Notes: generated from the sequence alone by a model not told the origin. DNA of 54,267 nucleotides from JAIOSM01 sp964593725 (GCA_964593725.1 CAZQJS010000015.1:1-54267), one strand, 5' to 3'; positions 1 to 8,178 are shown, counted from the first letter of the stretch. Numbers and translations: made by a program.

Positions 1-59
1 TACTTATATTGCAAAACCAAAATAGCCACATAGTCAACCTAACATAAGTGATTTTCTAA

Positions 60-206
60 TGCAATATTTTATGCGATATTGCTCACAGGAAAACTCATGA
101 TGACAGATATCACATAGATGACATATTAAAAAAATATGCAGAGGAATTGGTAAAAGCAGAACGTGACGAAACAAAACCATGCACGCCAATAGAGTTTCAG
201 GCGTGA
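60..206 (+). pseudogene. possible 3' remnant of an unidentified gene
   Basis: An open frame with no start codon runs from just after a TAA at 57-59 to a TGA at 204-206. Its last 30 codons read like a real protein tail (DDILKKYAEELVKAERDETK, ending IEFQA). I recognise no family. The lack of a start and the stop at its 5' edge suggest a decayed or frameshifted gene end. It could equally be a chance open frame. Confidence 0.2.
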
Positions 207-358
207 TCCCTGAGAGGATTGTCACACAATGGCATGGAGTAGTGCTGGAAAGAACTGTTATAAAATAGATATCAAAGGATGACCGTTATTGACAGATGCA
301 TGACAAAATTTGGTATTAAGATTCAAAAAACATATGAATTTATGGGGAAATCAGCCCC

Positions 359-374
359 TGGCATATTTTATGCA
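359..374 (+). promoter_or_regulatory. candidate sigma54 (-24/-12) promoter of the pilin gene
   Basis: TGGCATATTTTATGCA has GG at 360-361 and GC at 372-373, exactly 10 bases apart, as sigma54 requires. It differs from the TGGCAYR-N4-TTGCW consensus only at the first T of the -12 block. Transcription would start near 385, about 44 bases before the pilin start. Many pilA genes are sigma54/PilR dependent, which fits. The rest of 207-428 shows no other convincing signal; a TTGACA at 391-396 lacks a good -10 before the start codon. Confidence 0.6.
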
Positions 375-428
375 GGATAATATTTAAGAGTTGACAATAA
401 TATTCAGGCCTTAAATGATAAAATAACA

Positions 429-818
429 GTGTGTGAAAAATTGAAACTTAATAAAAAAGGTTTTACATTGATTGAAATTATGATTGTTATTGCTATTATT
501 GGTATTCTTGCATCCATCTCAATCCCGAATTATCTTTCATACAGAGCCAAATCATTTTGCACTTCAGCTGAACAGGATGCCAATAATATTGCAGGTGCAA
601 TATCTGATTATTTTGCTATCCCATCTCATACATCTATGATTAATGAGAATGATATAAAATTTGCAGTAACAAGCCCTAATACAGTCAGGATCAATGGTAC
701 TCTTGATGCTATAGTTATTAGTGTCACAGATGGTACAGGACAATGCCCTCCTGACTATATGACAAAAGCACCAAACTGGAATGCTGCAACTTCAACATTC
801 ACAAAAGTTATGCCTTGA
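429..818 (+). CDS. type IV pilin (PilA/PilE-like major or minor pilin)
   Basis: This 129-residue protein has the class III signal of type IV pilins: a short basic leader ending KKG, then F-T-L-I-E with the conserved Glu5, and a hydrophobic N-terminal helix (IMIVIAIIGILASISIPNYL). Prepilin peptidase should cut between G and F. Two cysteines, in SFCTS and GQCPP, could form the C-terminal disulfide loop. The size fits short Geobacter- or Desulfobacterota-type pilins. The start is GTG at 429; TTG at 441 would give the classic 7-residue leader MKLNKKG, and neither has a clear ribosome site. The gene stands alone, 18 bases from a convergent gene, with no pil assembly genes in the window. Assignment to the family is secure; its role as main pilin is inferred. 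Confidence 0.9.
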   Translation: MCEKLKLNKKGFTLIEIMIVIAIIGILASISIPNYLSYRAKSFCTSAEQDANNIAGAISDYFAIPSHTSMINENDIKFAVTSPNTVRINGTLDAIVISVTDGTGQCPPDYMTKAPNWNAATSTFTKVMP

Positions 819-836
819 GCACTATTCCTTTAACTC

Positions 837-3254
837 TTAATTCCTGAACATGGTCAGTATGTTGGGGTGATGCATCTCATCCTCCATGTCTGTTGTGTGG
901 CACACTTTACAATTTCCATTGGAGCCCAACGGGTATCTGTTTTTCTGATACTGGAGAGGCTGGATATTGTCTGTTCTGCTGCCGGATTCAGTTGATGCGG
1001 GATAAAGGGCATGGACAGTGCCATGGCATGCCCGGCATCTGATTCCTCCGTCATCTGCGCGTACACTGTATAGTTCATCTTCTGATTTTGTCCATATATT
1101 AAATGTCTCATCAATTTCAGGCTGTTCAAAATCAACATGGCAGCTTAAACAGTCAACCTGATTGATCCATGGTTTTCTCGATTTAATGTCCCTGATGGAA
1201 TCAACCTTTGTTGGAAAGATATGTTTAATTAATTTTAAGGCACTTTTTTTACCAGATTTTTCTCTGCCTGCGAGGAGGCTCAAGGCATGATCTTCCAGGT
1301 TGCCATGGCAGTTTGTACAATCAAGACCAACATCATTATGGACTCCACTGAGGCTTTGAGTATGTTCAAAAGATGTGTGGCATGCATTGCAGGATTCTGA
1401 CCCCATGTCTTTAAGATACACGGCATGGAAACCATGTATGGATGCTGAAAGATTAAGCTGTTCTGAATCTGACACTGAATGACATGATTTACAATCTAAA
1501 GCCCCTTTTTTCTCTGTCATGTTCACAAGTTTTGTACGGCTGATCTCATCGTGAACAGCGAGAATATCATCTGCCACCTGCCTTGGTGTGCTGCTGGTTT
1601 TTGAGAAACTGCTGCCATGGCACTTTCTGCATCCCATCTCTGCTGGTTCCGGGGCGTAAACCATGGTTTTTGCAAGGATATTCCCATTTTTTGTATCTTT
1701 TGCCTTAACTGTGATCAATGGTGCTTTTCCTGTGTCACTGACAAACTCAATATCCCTGGTTATAATTTCCGGGATTTCGCCCCTGCGTATGAGCTGGGCT
1801 GAAATCCTGGTGCGGGGCCGGGAATATATAAACCCTGTATTTGGATCAAGTTTGTCTGATTTATCCGGATCTGCCCATGCAAGCAGTATATATTGATCCC
1901 TTTTTTCATCAAATCCGGGAATATCCACAGGCTTTTCCTTAAAGAATTTGGGTTTTTCCGGCATGGCTGCATGTTTATTCAGTTTTTCCACAATATATCT
2001 TGCAAGAGCCAAACGCTCCTGTTTTGTACCCATAAACTCCGGCATGTAATCATTTAGTTTACCCTGACCTCTGAGCCGGGCTTCCATGGCAAAAACAGTA
2101 AATTTTTCAGTCAGGTCAAGGATATTGTTCAGAGGCCCGCCAATGCTGTGGCATGAAGCACACTGGATGTTAAATATCTCCTTTCCTGCCTTAATGGCAT
2201 TGTCATTATTGATTTTTCTTATTTTTACCCATTTTGCGACTTTTAAAAATCCCTGTTGATTAATCTTTGCTTGATCTTCAACTTTGATTGAATTTGAATA
2301 GAGATACCCAGGGATAAGATATGGCCGCCGGCCTGCTTCCCTGACAAACTCAAAAGAGCCCATATAGACAAGCCCTGTGAAAAGTATAAAAAATGCCATG
2401 GGCTTTTCCACTTTTTCAGGCATGCGCATGGCCATTAAAAGAGCGCTGATAAACAGAACAGGAAGAAGAGTCAGAAAAATTCTGCCCGGCAGAATAAGCT
2501 CTGGAGAACGGCCAAGGATCATTGCTTTTGAAACAGGATCCAGGGACGAAAAATACCACCATGCAGAGAGAAGCATGAACAGAAACGGAAAAACAAGCCA
2601 TTTTGCACAGTAAACAACCATTTTGCTCCTGAGATTCGCATCTTTAATAAAAATAGAAGTGACAAATCCGAATATCCCGGCAAGAACAAGGGCAATGGTA
2701 ATGCGAAAAAACATGGAAGGGAAAAAACCCGGGTTAAAAAAGCCGTCCCAGAAATTTAAGGTTTTAAAAAAAGTGCCGGGGGTAAGCATAAATGAGATAA
2801 TACCGTTAATCAGGACAAGGGAGATTAAGGCAAAGATGCCATAGAGCCATCCAATTGTAAGGTGCGCCCTGTCTTCTATCTTTCCAAAGGTATAAAAATA
2901 GATGAAAATCGCAACAATCTCCAGGGTGAAAAAGACCCATTCCATTGCAAAACCAAATACAAAGGTATGGATTAAAACAGACGTTGCAGCAGGACTCACA
3001 AGGGAGATTACAAACCAGATTCCAACCCCTGTAACCGACGAGAAAACCATGGTGACAAGAAGGAAAAATTTTGCATGACTTTTTGTATATTCAAGTATTT
3101 GCGGTGATCTTTCCTTAAGCCCCTTCATCTCTGTTATGACCAGAAAAAATCCGCCGCCCACTGCAAAGTGCGCAACATACACATGGACAACGGCAATCAG
3201 TGCAATGAGAAAGCCGCCGCCTGTATAATATAATTCCCAGACAGGATAGTTCAT
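837..3254 (-). CDS. bd-like polytopic subunit fused to octaheme c-type cytochrome (module 1, subunit B)
   Basis: The first ~330 of 805 residues are about nine membrane helices. Helix 1 has two histidines (H24, H29) in VVHVYVAHFAVGGG. A later helix has paired glutamates (MEWVFFTLE) like the CydA heme-site Glu pair, and FFNP/MFFR sits where CydA has its NP/heme-b His segment, with Arg in place of His. A class I cytochrome c domain follows (CASCH near residue 368), then a soluble region with seven more CXXCH sites (CRKCH, CKSCH, CNACH, CTNCH, CLSCH, CRACH, CKVCH). The likely role is membrane electron transfer between a quinone or heme b/d pool and extracytoplasmic c-hemes. Its start lies one base after the subunit A stop. 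Its paralogue is at 32949-35597, relative to which it lacks ~70 residues before the second heme. Family assignment by eye; activity unknown. Confidence 0.75.
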   Translation of the reverse strand: MNYPVWELYYTGGGFLIALIAVVHVYVAHFAVGGGFFLVITEMKGLKERSPQILEYTKSHAKFFLLVTMVFSSVTGVGIWFVISLVSPAATSVLIHTFVFGFAMEWVFFTLEIVAIFIYFYTFGKIEDRAHLTIGWLYGIFALISLVLINGIISFMLTPGTFFKTLNFWDGFFNPGFFPSMFFRITIALVLAGIFGFVTSIFIKDANLRSKMVVYCAKWLVFPFLFMLLSAWWYFSSLDPVSKAMILGRSPELILPGRIFLTLLPVLFISALLMAMRMPEKVEKPMAFFILFTGLVYMGSFEFVREAGRRPYLIPGYLYSNSIKVEDQAKINQQGFLKVAKWVKIRKINNDNAIKAGKEIFNIQCASCHSIGGPLNNILDLTEKFTVFAMEARLRGQGKLNDYMPEFMGTKQERLALARYIVEKLNKHAAMPEKPKFFKEKPVDIPGFDEKRDQYILLAWADPDKSDKLDPNTGFIYSRPRTRISAQLIRRGEIPEIITRDIEFVSDTGKAPLITVKAKDTKNGNILAKTMVYAPEPAEMGCRKCHGSSFSKTSSTPRQVADDILAVHDEISRTKLVNMTEKKGALDCKSCHSVSDSEQLNLSASIHGFHAVYLKDMGSESCNACHTSFEHTQSLSGVHNDVGLDCTNCHGNLEDHALSLLAGREKSGKKSALKLIKHIFPTKVDSIRDIKSRKPWINQVDCLSCHVDFEQPEIDETFNIWTKSEDELYSVRADDGGIRCRACHGTVHALYPASTESGSRTDNIQPLQYQKNRYPLGSNGNCKVCHTTDMEDEMHHPNILTMFRN

Positions 3255-3255
3255 A

Positions 3256-4326
3256 TCAGGCCTCCTCTTTTTTCACTTTTGATGCAAGCCTTACCATGTA
3301 AAAAATAAGGCCTGAACCTGCTGCAAGGGTTACAATGAACAGAGCCATGGGAATGTACTGGGGGCTGATTTTTAAATCTGACAATGTGAAATATGGTTTA
3401 AGGTATTGAATACGCACCATATTCCGCACCAGAGCCATGAAGATCACAGTAAAAACAAGCGATGCTGCTGCCTGCCACACCTGTCTCTTATATCCGAAAA
3501 AGAGTGCTGCTGCAGCACCTGCAAGGGCGCCCAGGGCATACAGAGTAGCAGAGGTACTGCGGCCCAGAAAAAGATGAACAATATCCTGTGGCAGGGATGC
3601 TGCAAACCAGATACCAATAATAATCTGCACAAATGTTGCATTGAAAAACCATTTCATGCCGGACATGATCATCTCGTTATCTTCTTCACCCTTTGTTTTG
3701 ACTTTGCCAAAAAGTGCCAGAAAAAGTCCTCCCACAGCAATGGAAGCACAGACAAAATGGAGATATCTTGGAATAAGCATGGGTTGAGACAGGTTAAGGA
3801 TAGTGCCCCGGGGATTGGAAAAATATTGAACCCATTTTTCAGGTGTGAGCATCAAAGTCATGTTGCAGGTAAACAAAAAACCTGTCACAAGCATTAAAAT
3901 TACTGAGGCACTAATAAATATAGTTCTTGATCTTCCCAGGGAATCAAACCTGAAATCAAAAATATATGCACAATAATAGGCAGTAATAACTATTCCAATG
4001 ATTGAAAGCCAGTACCAGCCCATGAGCACGGAACTTGTGTAGATGAAACCACCGTAAAGCACCTGGATAAAGAGAAGGGGTGCAACCCCCATATTCACGG
4101 TAAATGCAATTGTATAGGGCAGCTTCTGGCTGACATGCTTTGCAATGGTAAGATCATGGGATAACAAATTGCTCCGGATGGACCGTACCATTGCTATTAC
4201 AGCACTCCCCACCATTGCATTCATAAAGAGCAGGTGAAGCACAAAGGTCAATATAAAGAAAAAATCAAGCCAGGCCCAGTGAACCGGTATGGAATCCGGT
4301 ACAGGGATTAAAGCAGAAGGATCCAT
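3256..4326 (-). CDS. bd-like polytopic membrane protein, partner of the multiheme subunit (module 1, subunit A)
   Basis: This 356-residue protein is almost entirely membrane helices (about nine) and has no CXXCH. Helix 1 carries H31 in FVLHLLFMNAMVG. Near residues 155-200 the pattern NMTLML...SNP...IPRYLHFV (H190) resembles the region of CydA that ends in the heme b558 His (FNP...SKFVHTSSSGF in the true CydA of this window). I infer a second CydA-like core that pairs with subunit B, giving a heterodimer of two CydA-like chains. It overlaps nothing but is separated from B by one base (TGA T ATG), so the two are translationally coupled. A paralogue with the same layout is at 35599-36666. The upstream gene (peroxiredoxin) ends 34 bases away on the same strand. 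Confidence 0.7.
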   Translation of the reverse strand: MDPSALIPVPDSIPVHWAWLDFFFILTFVLHLLFMNAMVGSAVIAMVRSIRSNLLSHDLTIAKHVSQKLPYTIAFTVNMGVAPLLFIQVLYGGFIYTSSVLMGWYWLSIIGIVITAYYCAYIFDFRFDSLGRSRTIFISASVILMLVTGFLFTCNMTLMLTPEKWVQYFSNPRGTILNLSQPMLIPRYLHFVCASIAVGGLFLALFGKVKTKGEEDNEMIMSGMKWFFNATFVQIIIGIWFAASLPQDIVHLFLGRSTSATLYALGALAGAAAALFFGYKRQVWQAAASLVFTVIFMALVRNMVRIQYLKPYFTLSDLKISPQYIPMALFIVTLAAGSGLIFYMVRLASKVKKEEA

Positions 4327-4360
4327 ACCAGATTGTTCCTTTTTATAAAGTTAATGCATT

Positions 4361-5074
4361 TTATGCCATATCTGTTTTCCATGTTTCCCATACTTTTCCC
4401 ACAAGATCAGGTCCTGGTTTTAATGTCATTTTACCCGGCTGCCAGCCGGAAGGTGCAGCCTCGGTTCCCTTGCTGTCCCGCACAAGCTGAAATGCCTTTA
4501 TCTGCCTGATGGATTCATTTACATTTCTTCCCACAGGGGGAGTCAATACTTCATAGCCCTGGACAATACCATCGGGATCAATTATGAAACGTCCCCTGGT
4601 TTCAACGCCTGCATTATCATCATATACACCATATATGGTACCGACTTTTCCTCCGGCATCGGAAAGCATGGGAAAGGGTATGCCGCCTTTAACCATTTTT
4701 GAAAGCTCCTTATCATTCCACATTTTATGGACAAAAACACTGTCAATACTCATGGAGAGTACTTCAACACCAAGGTCCTTAAATTCGGAAAATCTTTCGG
4801 CAACTGCCGAAACTTCGGTTGCTCATACAAAGGTGAAATCACCCGGATAAAAGCATAAAACAACCCACTTTCCAAGATAATCTGAAAGTTTAACAGATAC
4901 AAATTTACCCTTATAAAATGTCGGTGCTGTAAAATCCGGTGCTTTTTCTCCTACTCTTATCATGGTCTGCTCCTTTATCTCTTTTATGTTTTCATCACTT
5001 TGTTCCGGTGTCACATCCTCACCAACAGGACCTCCGGTTGGCCGGGCACATCCTGTTTTTATATCTTCTGCCAT
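4361..5074 (-). CDS. selenocysteine-containing peroxiredoxin (PrxU-type); in-frame TGA read as Sec84
   Basis: The reading frame is an AhpC/Prx1-type peroxiredoxin of 237 residues interrupted by one TGA (4823-4825). That TGA falls exactly on the peroxidatic cysteine: PGDFTFV-TGA-ATEVSAVAE, where the family has FTFVCPTE. The codons on both sides stay in frame and are well conserved (RFIIDPDGIVQGYE and GWQPG downstream), so this is recoding, not decay. A hairpin fitting a bacterial SECIS follows the TGA. The C-terminal half has no cysteine: the usual resolving VCPAGW is here EAAPSGW. The start at 5074 has GGGAGG five bases upstream; an internal ATG at 4963 also has a ribosome site but would drop the N-terminal TGCARPTGGPVG extension. 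It sits in the kor operon and probably reduces peroxides. Automated annotation would split it in two. Confidence 0.88.
4795..4812 (-). promoter_or_regulatory. SECIS-like hairpin downstream of the Sec TGA
   Basis: On the coding strand the ten bases after TGA are followed by a perfect 7-bp stem TTTCGGC/GCCGAAA closing an AGTT loop, so the GU lies at the loop tip and the G is 19 bases after the TGA. Bacterial SECIS elements bound by SelB have this geometry: a stem-loop just 3' of the UGA with a G (often GU) in a small apical loop. No selA, selB or selC gene is in the window. Confidence 0.75.
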
Positions 5075-5092
5075 GGCAGCCTCCCTGTTTAA

Positions 5093-5440
5093 TTATCCCT
5101 TTTTAACATGACATGCTGAACATTTTGTGGGCCCTGTTTTCTCTCCTGCTTTTTTCATTGCCCTGTGGCACTTAAGGCATGTCTTATTCATGACCTGCTT
5201 TTTTTTAAGTTCACCCCTGGTTTTTAAAGTTTTTATACTCTCTTTGGCCTTTGGGAAAACAGCATGGCAGGTATTACACTCCTTTACCGCGCCATGGTGC
5301 AGATGGTGGGGAAAATTAATTATTCCCCTTTTACCGCCGTCAAGGTCAATATCCTTTGCACCAAAATTCTGTGCTGAAAAGGCGATCACACCTGAAAAAA
5401 TAAATAAAACCAAAATAAAGATAATTGTTCCGGGTCTCAT
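5093..5440 (-). CDS. small periplasmic triheme cytochrome c (c3/c7-like)
   Basis: This 115-residue protein begins with an export signal (MRPGTIIFILVLFIFSGVIAFSA) and has three CXXCH sites: CNTCH, CLKCH and CSACH. Extra histidines in FPHHLHHG could be distal ligands, which is the pattern of cytochrome c3/c7-family proteins. It should work in the periplasm as a soluble or lipid-free electron carrier. It lies 21 bases after korB and 18 bases before the peroxiredoxin gene in the same operon as the bd-like/multiheme module, so it may shuttle electrons to or from that module. A GGAGG lies ten bases before the ATG. Confidence 0.85.
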   Translation of the reverse strand: MRPGTIIFILVLFIFSGVIAFSAQNFGAKDIDLDGGKRGIINFPHHLHHGAVKECNTCHAVFPKAKESIKTLKTRGELKKKQVMNKTCLKCHRAMKKAGEKTGPTKCSACHVKKG

Positions 5441-5461
5441 TATACCATGCCCTCCTGTAAA

Positions 5462-6313
5462 TTAAGTTAGTAAAAGAATATCCTTTACTTTTGATTCTGC
5501 AAAACTGTATGCAAAAAGCGGCCCTTTTTTTAAAAGGGCGTGCCTTTTATTAAAATCAACACTCTCTTTTTTATAGATAATGCCTGTGGGAAATCTTGTT
5601 TCCACCATGTGAACTGCCTTTAAAGCCATATCATAGTCTGAATTGTCATGGCCTGTATCATCAATATTAAACACTCTTTTCTTATACCACGAACTGGTGT
5701 TTATTCTGTTAAATGAGACACAGGGCTGAAAAATATCCACCATGGAAAAGCCTTTATACCTTACAGCTTCAACAATGAGGGAAGTGAGCTGTTCAATATC
5801 ACCTGAAAAACCCCTGGCTATAAACCCTGCCCCTGAAACAAGGGCAGCTGCAAGGGGGTTAAATGGCGATGATATTGTTCCCCGGGTCTCCATTTTTGTT
5901 TTCATGCCCAGGGATGATGTAGGGGATGCCTGGCCTTTTGTAAGGCCGTAAATCTGATTATTGTGCACAAGAAGAGTCACATCAATATTACGCCGGATAG
6001 CGGCAAGGAAATGATTTGCACCTTCACCATAGCAGTCTCCATCCCCTGAATTGACTATGATATTTAAGTCACTGTTTGCAATTTTTGCCCCGGTGGCAAG
6101 GGCAAGTGCCCTTCCATGCAGTCCATGGAGCATATTGCATGCCATGAAATTCGGAGTTTTACCTGCCTGGCCGATGCCTGATACAAGGAGCAGATCTTCG
6201 GGAGCAAGGTCAAGAACAGCGAATGCCTTGTGCATGGCCTTTAAAATTAAAAAATTCCCGCATCCCGGGCACCATTGATTTTCATTGTCAATATCAAATT
6301 GCGTCATGATCAT
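5462..6313 (-). CDS. korB: 2-oxoacid:ferredoxin oxidoreductase beta subunit (KorB-type)
   Basis: This 283-residue protein has the WCPGCGN start of KorB/PorB proteins and a thiamine-diphosphate site (GDGDCYGEG followed by NNQIYGLTKGQASPTS). With KorA it oxidatively decarboxylates a 2-oxoacid to the acyl-CoA and reduces ferredoxin; citrate synthase and isocitrate dehydrogenase nearby make 2-oxoglutarate the likely substrate. Only the CxxC of WCPGC and scattered cysteines are visible, and there is no separate ferredoxin delta subunit next to it, as in two-subunit KorAB enzymes. The ATG overlaps the korA stop (ATGA at 6310-6313); a second ATG at 6307 is possible. The substrate is inferred, not shown. 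Confidence 0.85.
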   Translation of the reverse strand: MIMTQFDIDNENQWCPGCGNFLILKAMHKAFAVLDLAPEDLLLVSGIGQAGKTPNFMACNMLHGLHGRALALATGAKIANSDLNIIVNSGDGDCYGEGANHFLAAIRRNIDVTLLVHNNQIYGLTKGQASPTSSLGMKTKMETRGTISSPFNPLAAALVSGAGFIARGFSGDIEQLTSLIVEAVRYKGFSMVDIFQPCVSFNRINTSSWYKKRVFNIDDTGHDNSDYDMALKAVHMVETRFPTGIIYKKESVDFNKRHALLKKGPLFAYSFAESKVKDILLLT

Positions 6314-8031
6314 GTGCCTCTGCTTTGCAAAGCATTAATAACTTTTTTTGCTTTTTCCATTATGTATGAAGGAAACATCGGCCTTCCATCATATTTCAAA
6401 ACAGAACCTGCATGGTTTATACCGGTTTGTTGACGAATAAGGGTTCCCAACTGGCAGGCTGCATTGCCCTCCACCATTATCAACCTCTTGTTTTCTAAAA
6501 TCCTGCTTATTTTTTCACCATCCATGGGCCAGATATCTTCAAATATGATAAAGCCTGCATCAATGCCTTCTTTTCTCAAACCAAGGCATGCATCCATGAT
6601 ACAGCCCCGGCTGGAACCCCACCCTGTGAGAAAAAACTGACTGTCATCAAAGGATATTTCAGGAGGTTCCATCTCCCGGGTCATCATTGAAAGTTTTTTA
6701 AACCGTTTTTCAACCATTACCTTTCTGTTACAAGGCTCCTCCAGGGAGAAGCCCTCTTCTGAATGTTCATTGCCTGTTGATCTTACCAGAGCACTGGAAG
6801 TACAGGGCAGGATTCGGGGCGAGACACCTGTATCATTGAGTGCATACCTATGGTATATCTTATTCTGATACATGTCTGTATCATACCCCAGAAAGCTTTC
6901 ATATTCACGGCCTATCTCTAACTGTCCGGGTTTTGTACAGGATGAATCCATTAAAAACTGATCCATGAGAACAATGGCAGGTACCTGGTATTTCTCTGAT
7001 AAATAAAATGCTCTTTTAACCGTATCAAAGGTTTTATGGGGGCTGCCAGGAGCAAACACAAACCTTGGAAATTCATCCTGGGATGAATTGATTACAAACA
7101 ACAGGTCTGCCTGGGCTGTCCTTGTGGCAAGGCCGGTTGCAGGTCCCGGGCGCTGGGCATTTATTATGACCACAGGGATTTCAGCCATTCCTGCAAGGCC
7201 GAGCCCTTCGGTCATGAGACAGAAGCCTCCCCCGGATGTGGCTGTAAGGGATCTTACTCCGGCAAATGATGCGCCAATGGCCATGTTTATGGCACCGGGT
7301 TCATCTTCAGCCTGTTCAATGACTAAGGGAAGTTTATCTGCCAGCTCAACAGCATTGGAAATTATGGCTGTTCCCGGGCTCATGGGATAAAAGGAGAAAA
7401 AACGGCAGTCTGCTGCAACAGCTCCCAGGGCTGCAGCTTTTGCCCCGGATAATACAATATTTTCATTGTCATCTGGTGTAAAATCAAAAACAGAAGGAAA
7501 ATCAATGTTACTGCCGGCATCATACCCTGTCCTGGCCGCCTTCAGGTTAAGATGTACTATTTTCTCCCCTTTGATTCTGAACCACTCTTTTAATACCTTT
7601 TCAAAATCCCTGAACCGGGCGCCAATGGCTGCCAGTACACAGCCCGCAGCAATAGTGTTGGAGGAGATCGCACCGCCTGCCTCCTGTGCAAGCTGTTCCA
7701 GTGGGATATTATATACACCGGGCAGATCTGTACTGCCTTTACTGCTGTTGGCGATTATAATGCCCCCGGGCCTTAAGTTATGGCCATGGAGTTTACTGGT
7801 TCTGTCATCAATGGCCACGAGAATATCAGGCAGGTCAGATGGCGCATACAAAGGTTTTGTACCTATCCGCAGCAGATGGAAATTATGTCCTCCCCTGACC
7901 CGGGACTCAAAATCGTCTGTGGAATAAATATATAATCCTGCATTGTGACACACTTTTGCAAGGAGTGCTCCAATTGTCTGAATCCCCTGACCTGCAGCTC
8001 CGCCAATAAGTATTGTGATATCATTTTCCAT
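6310..8031 (-). CDS. korA: 2-oxoacid:ferredoxin oxidoreductase alpha subunit with fused gamma domain (KorA-type)
   Basis: This ~574-residue protein has an N-terminal gamma domain (GGAAGQGIQTIG, VRGGHNFHLLRIG, about residues 1-185). The alpha domain follows (AEDEPGAINMAIGASFAGVRS, TSGGGFCLMTEGLGLAG). This gamma-alpha fusion is typical of two-subunit 2-oxoglutarate or 2-oxoacid ferredoxin oxidoreductases. I place the start at ATG 8031, where homology begins (MENDITILIGG); the frame stays open upstream but reads as non-conserved sequence. It is the first gene of the minus-strand operon. A sigma70-like promoter lies at 8090-8118, divergent from the glutaredoxin-citrate synthase operon. Confidence 0.85.
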   Translation of the reverse strand: MENDITILIGGAAGQGIQTIGALLAKVCHNAGLYIYSTDDFESRVRGGHNFHLLRIGTKPLYAPSDLPDILVAIDDRTSKLHGHNLRPGGIIIANSSKGSTDLPGVYNIPLEQLAQEAGGAISSNTIAAGCVLAAIGARFRDFEKVLKEWFRIKGEKIVHLNLKAARTGYDAGSNIDFPSVFDFTPDDNENIVLSGAKAAALGAVAADCRFFSFYPMSPGTAIISNAVELADKLPLVIEQAEDEPGAINMAIGASFAGVRSLTATSGGGFCLMTEGLGLAGMAEIPVVIINAQRPGPATGLATRTAQADLLFVINSSQDEFPRFVFAPGSPHKTFDTVKRAFYLSEKYQVPAIVLMDQFLMDSSCTKPGQLEIGREYESFLGYDTDMYQNKIYHRYALNDTGVSPRILPCTSSALVRSTGNEHSEEGFSLEEPCNRKVMVEKRFKKLSMMTREMEPPEISFDDSQFFLTGWGSSRGCIMDACLGLRKEGIDAGFIIFEDIWPMDGEKISRILENKRLIMVEGNAACQLGTLIRQQTGINHAGSVLKYDGRPMFPSYIMEKAKKVINALQSRGT

Positions 8032-8089
8032 GGATTGCAATATATTGTCCTTATATTTAAAAGTGAAGCTGTCTTGAAAAAACAATACA

Positions 8090-8122
8090 ATAATATACCA
8101 CCCGGCAAAAACCTTCAAGGTT
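8090..8122 (-). promoter_or_regulatory. candidate sigma70 promoter of the korAB operon with overlapping palindrome
   Basis: On the minus strand TTGAAG (8113-8118) and TATTAT (8090-8095) are 17 bases apart. A perfect palindrome AACCTT-C-AAGGTT (8110-8122) covers the -35, as a repressor site would. Which protein binds is unknown. Confidence 0.4.
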
Positions 8123-8162
8123 ACATATTAAATTCATACCTGTCTTGCGTTTTTGAACGCTC

Positions 8163-8178
8163 TGGCACTGATTGTGCA
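8163..8178 (+). promoter_or_regulatory. candidate sigma54 promoter of the glutaredoxin-TCA operon
   Basis: TGGCACTGATTGTGCA has GG (8164-8165) and GC (8176-8177) exactly 10 bases apart. The -24 block TGGCAC is perfect; the -12 block has TGCA with one mismatch before it. The start of transcription would be near 8189, about 57 bases before the glutaredoxin ATG. Confidence 0.5.

Noticed and set aside
34..225. Minus-strand 63-codon frame in the first 230 bases
   Set aside because: Its sequence is rich in Cys, His and Leu without any known pattern, and the plus-strand frame through the same bases reads more like protein.
854..1138. Alternative minus-strand frame inside the multiheme gene
   Set aside because: It is a shadow of the cytochrome frame, which holds the CXXCH sites.
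4361..5074. Peroxiredoxin as a pseudogene or as two separate genes split by TGA
   Set aside because: Both halves stay in one frame, the TGA is exactly at the catalytic Cys and a SECIS-like hairpin follows, so recoding explains it better.
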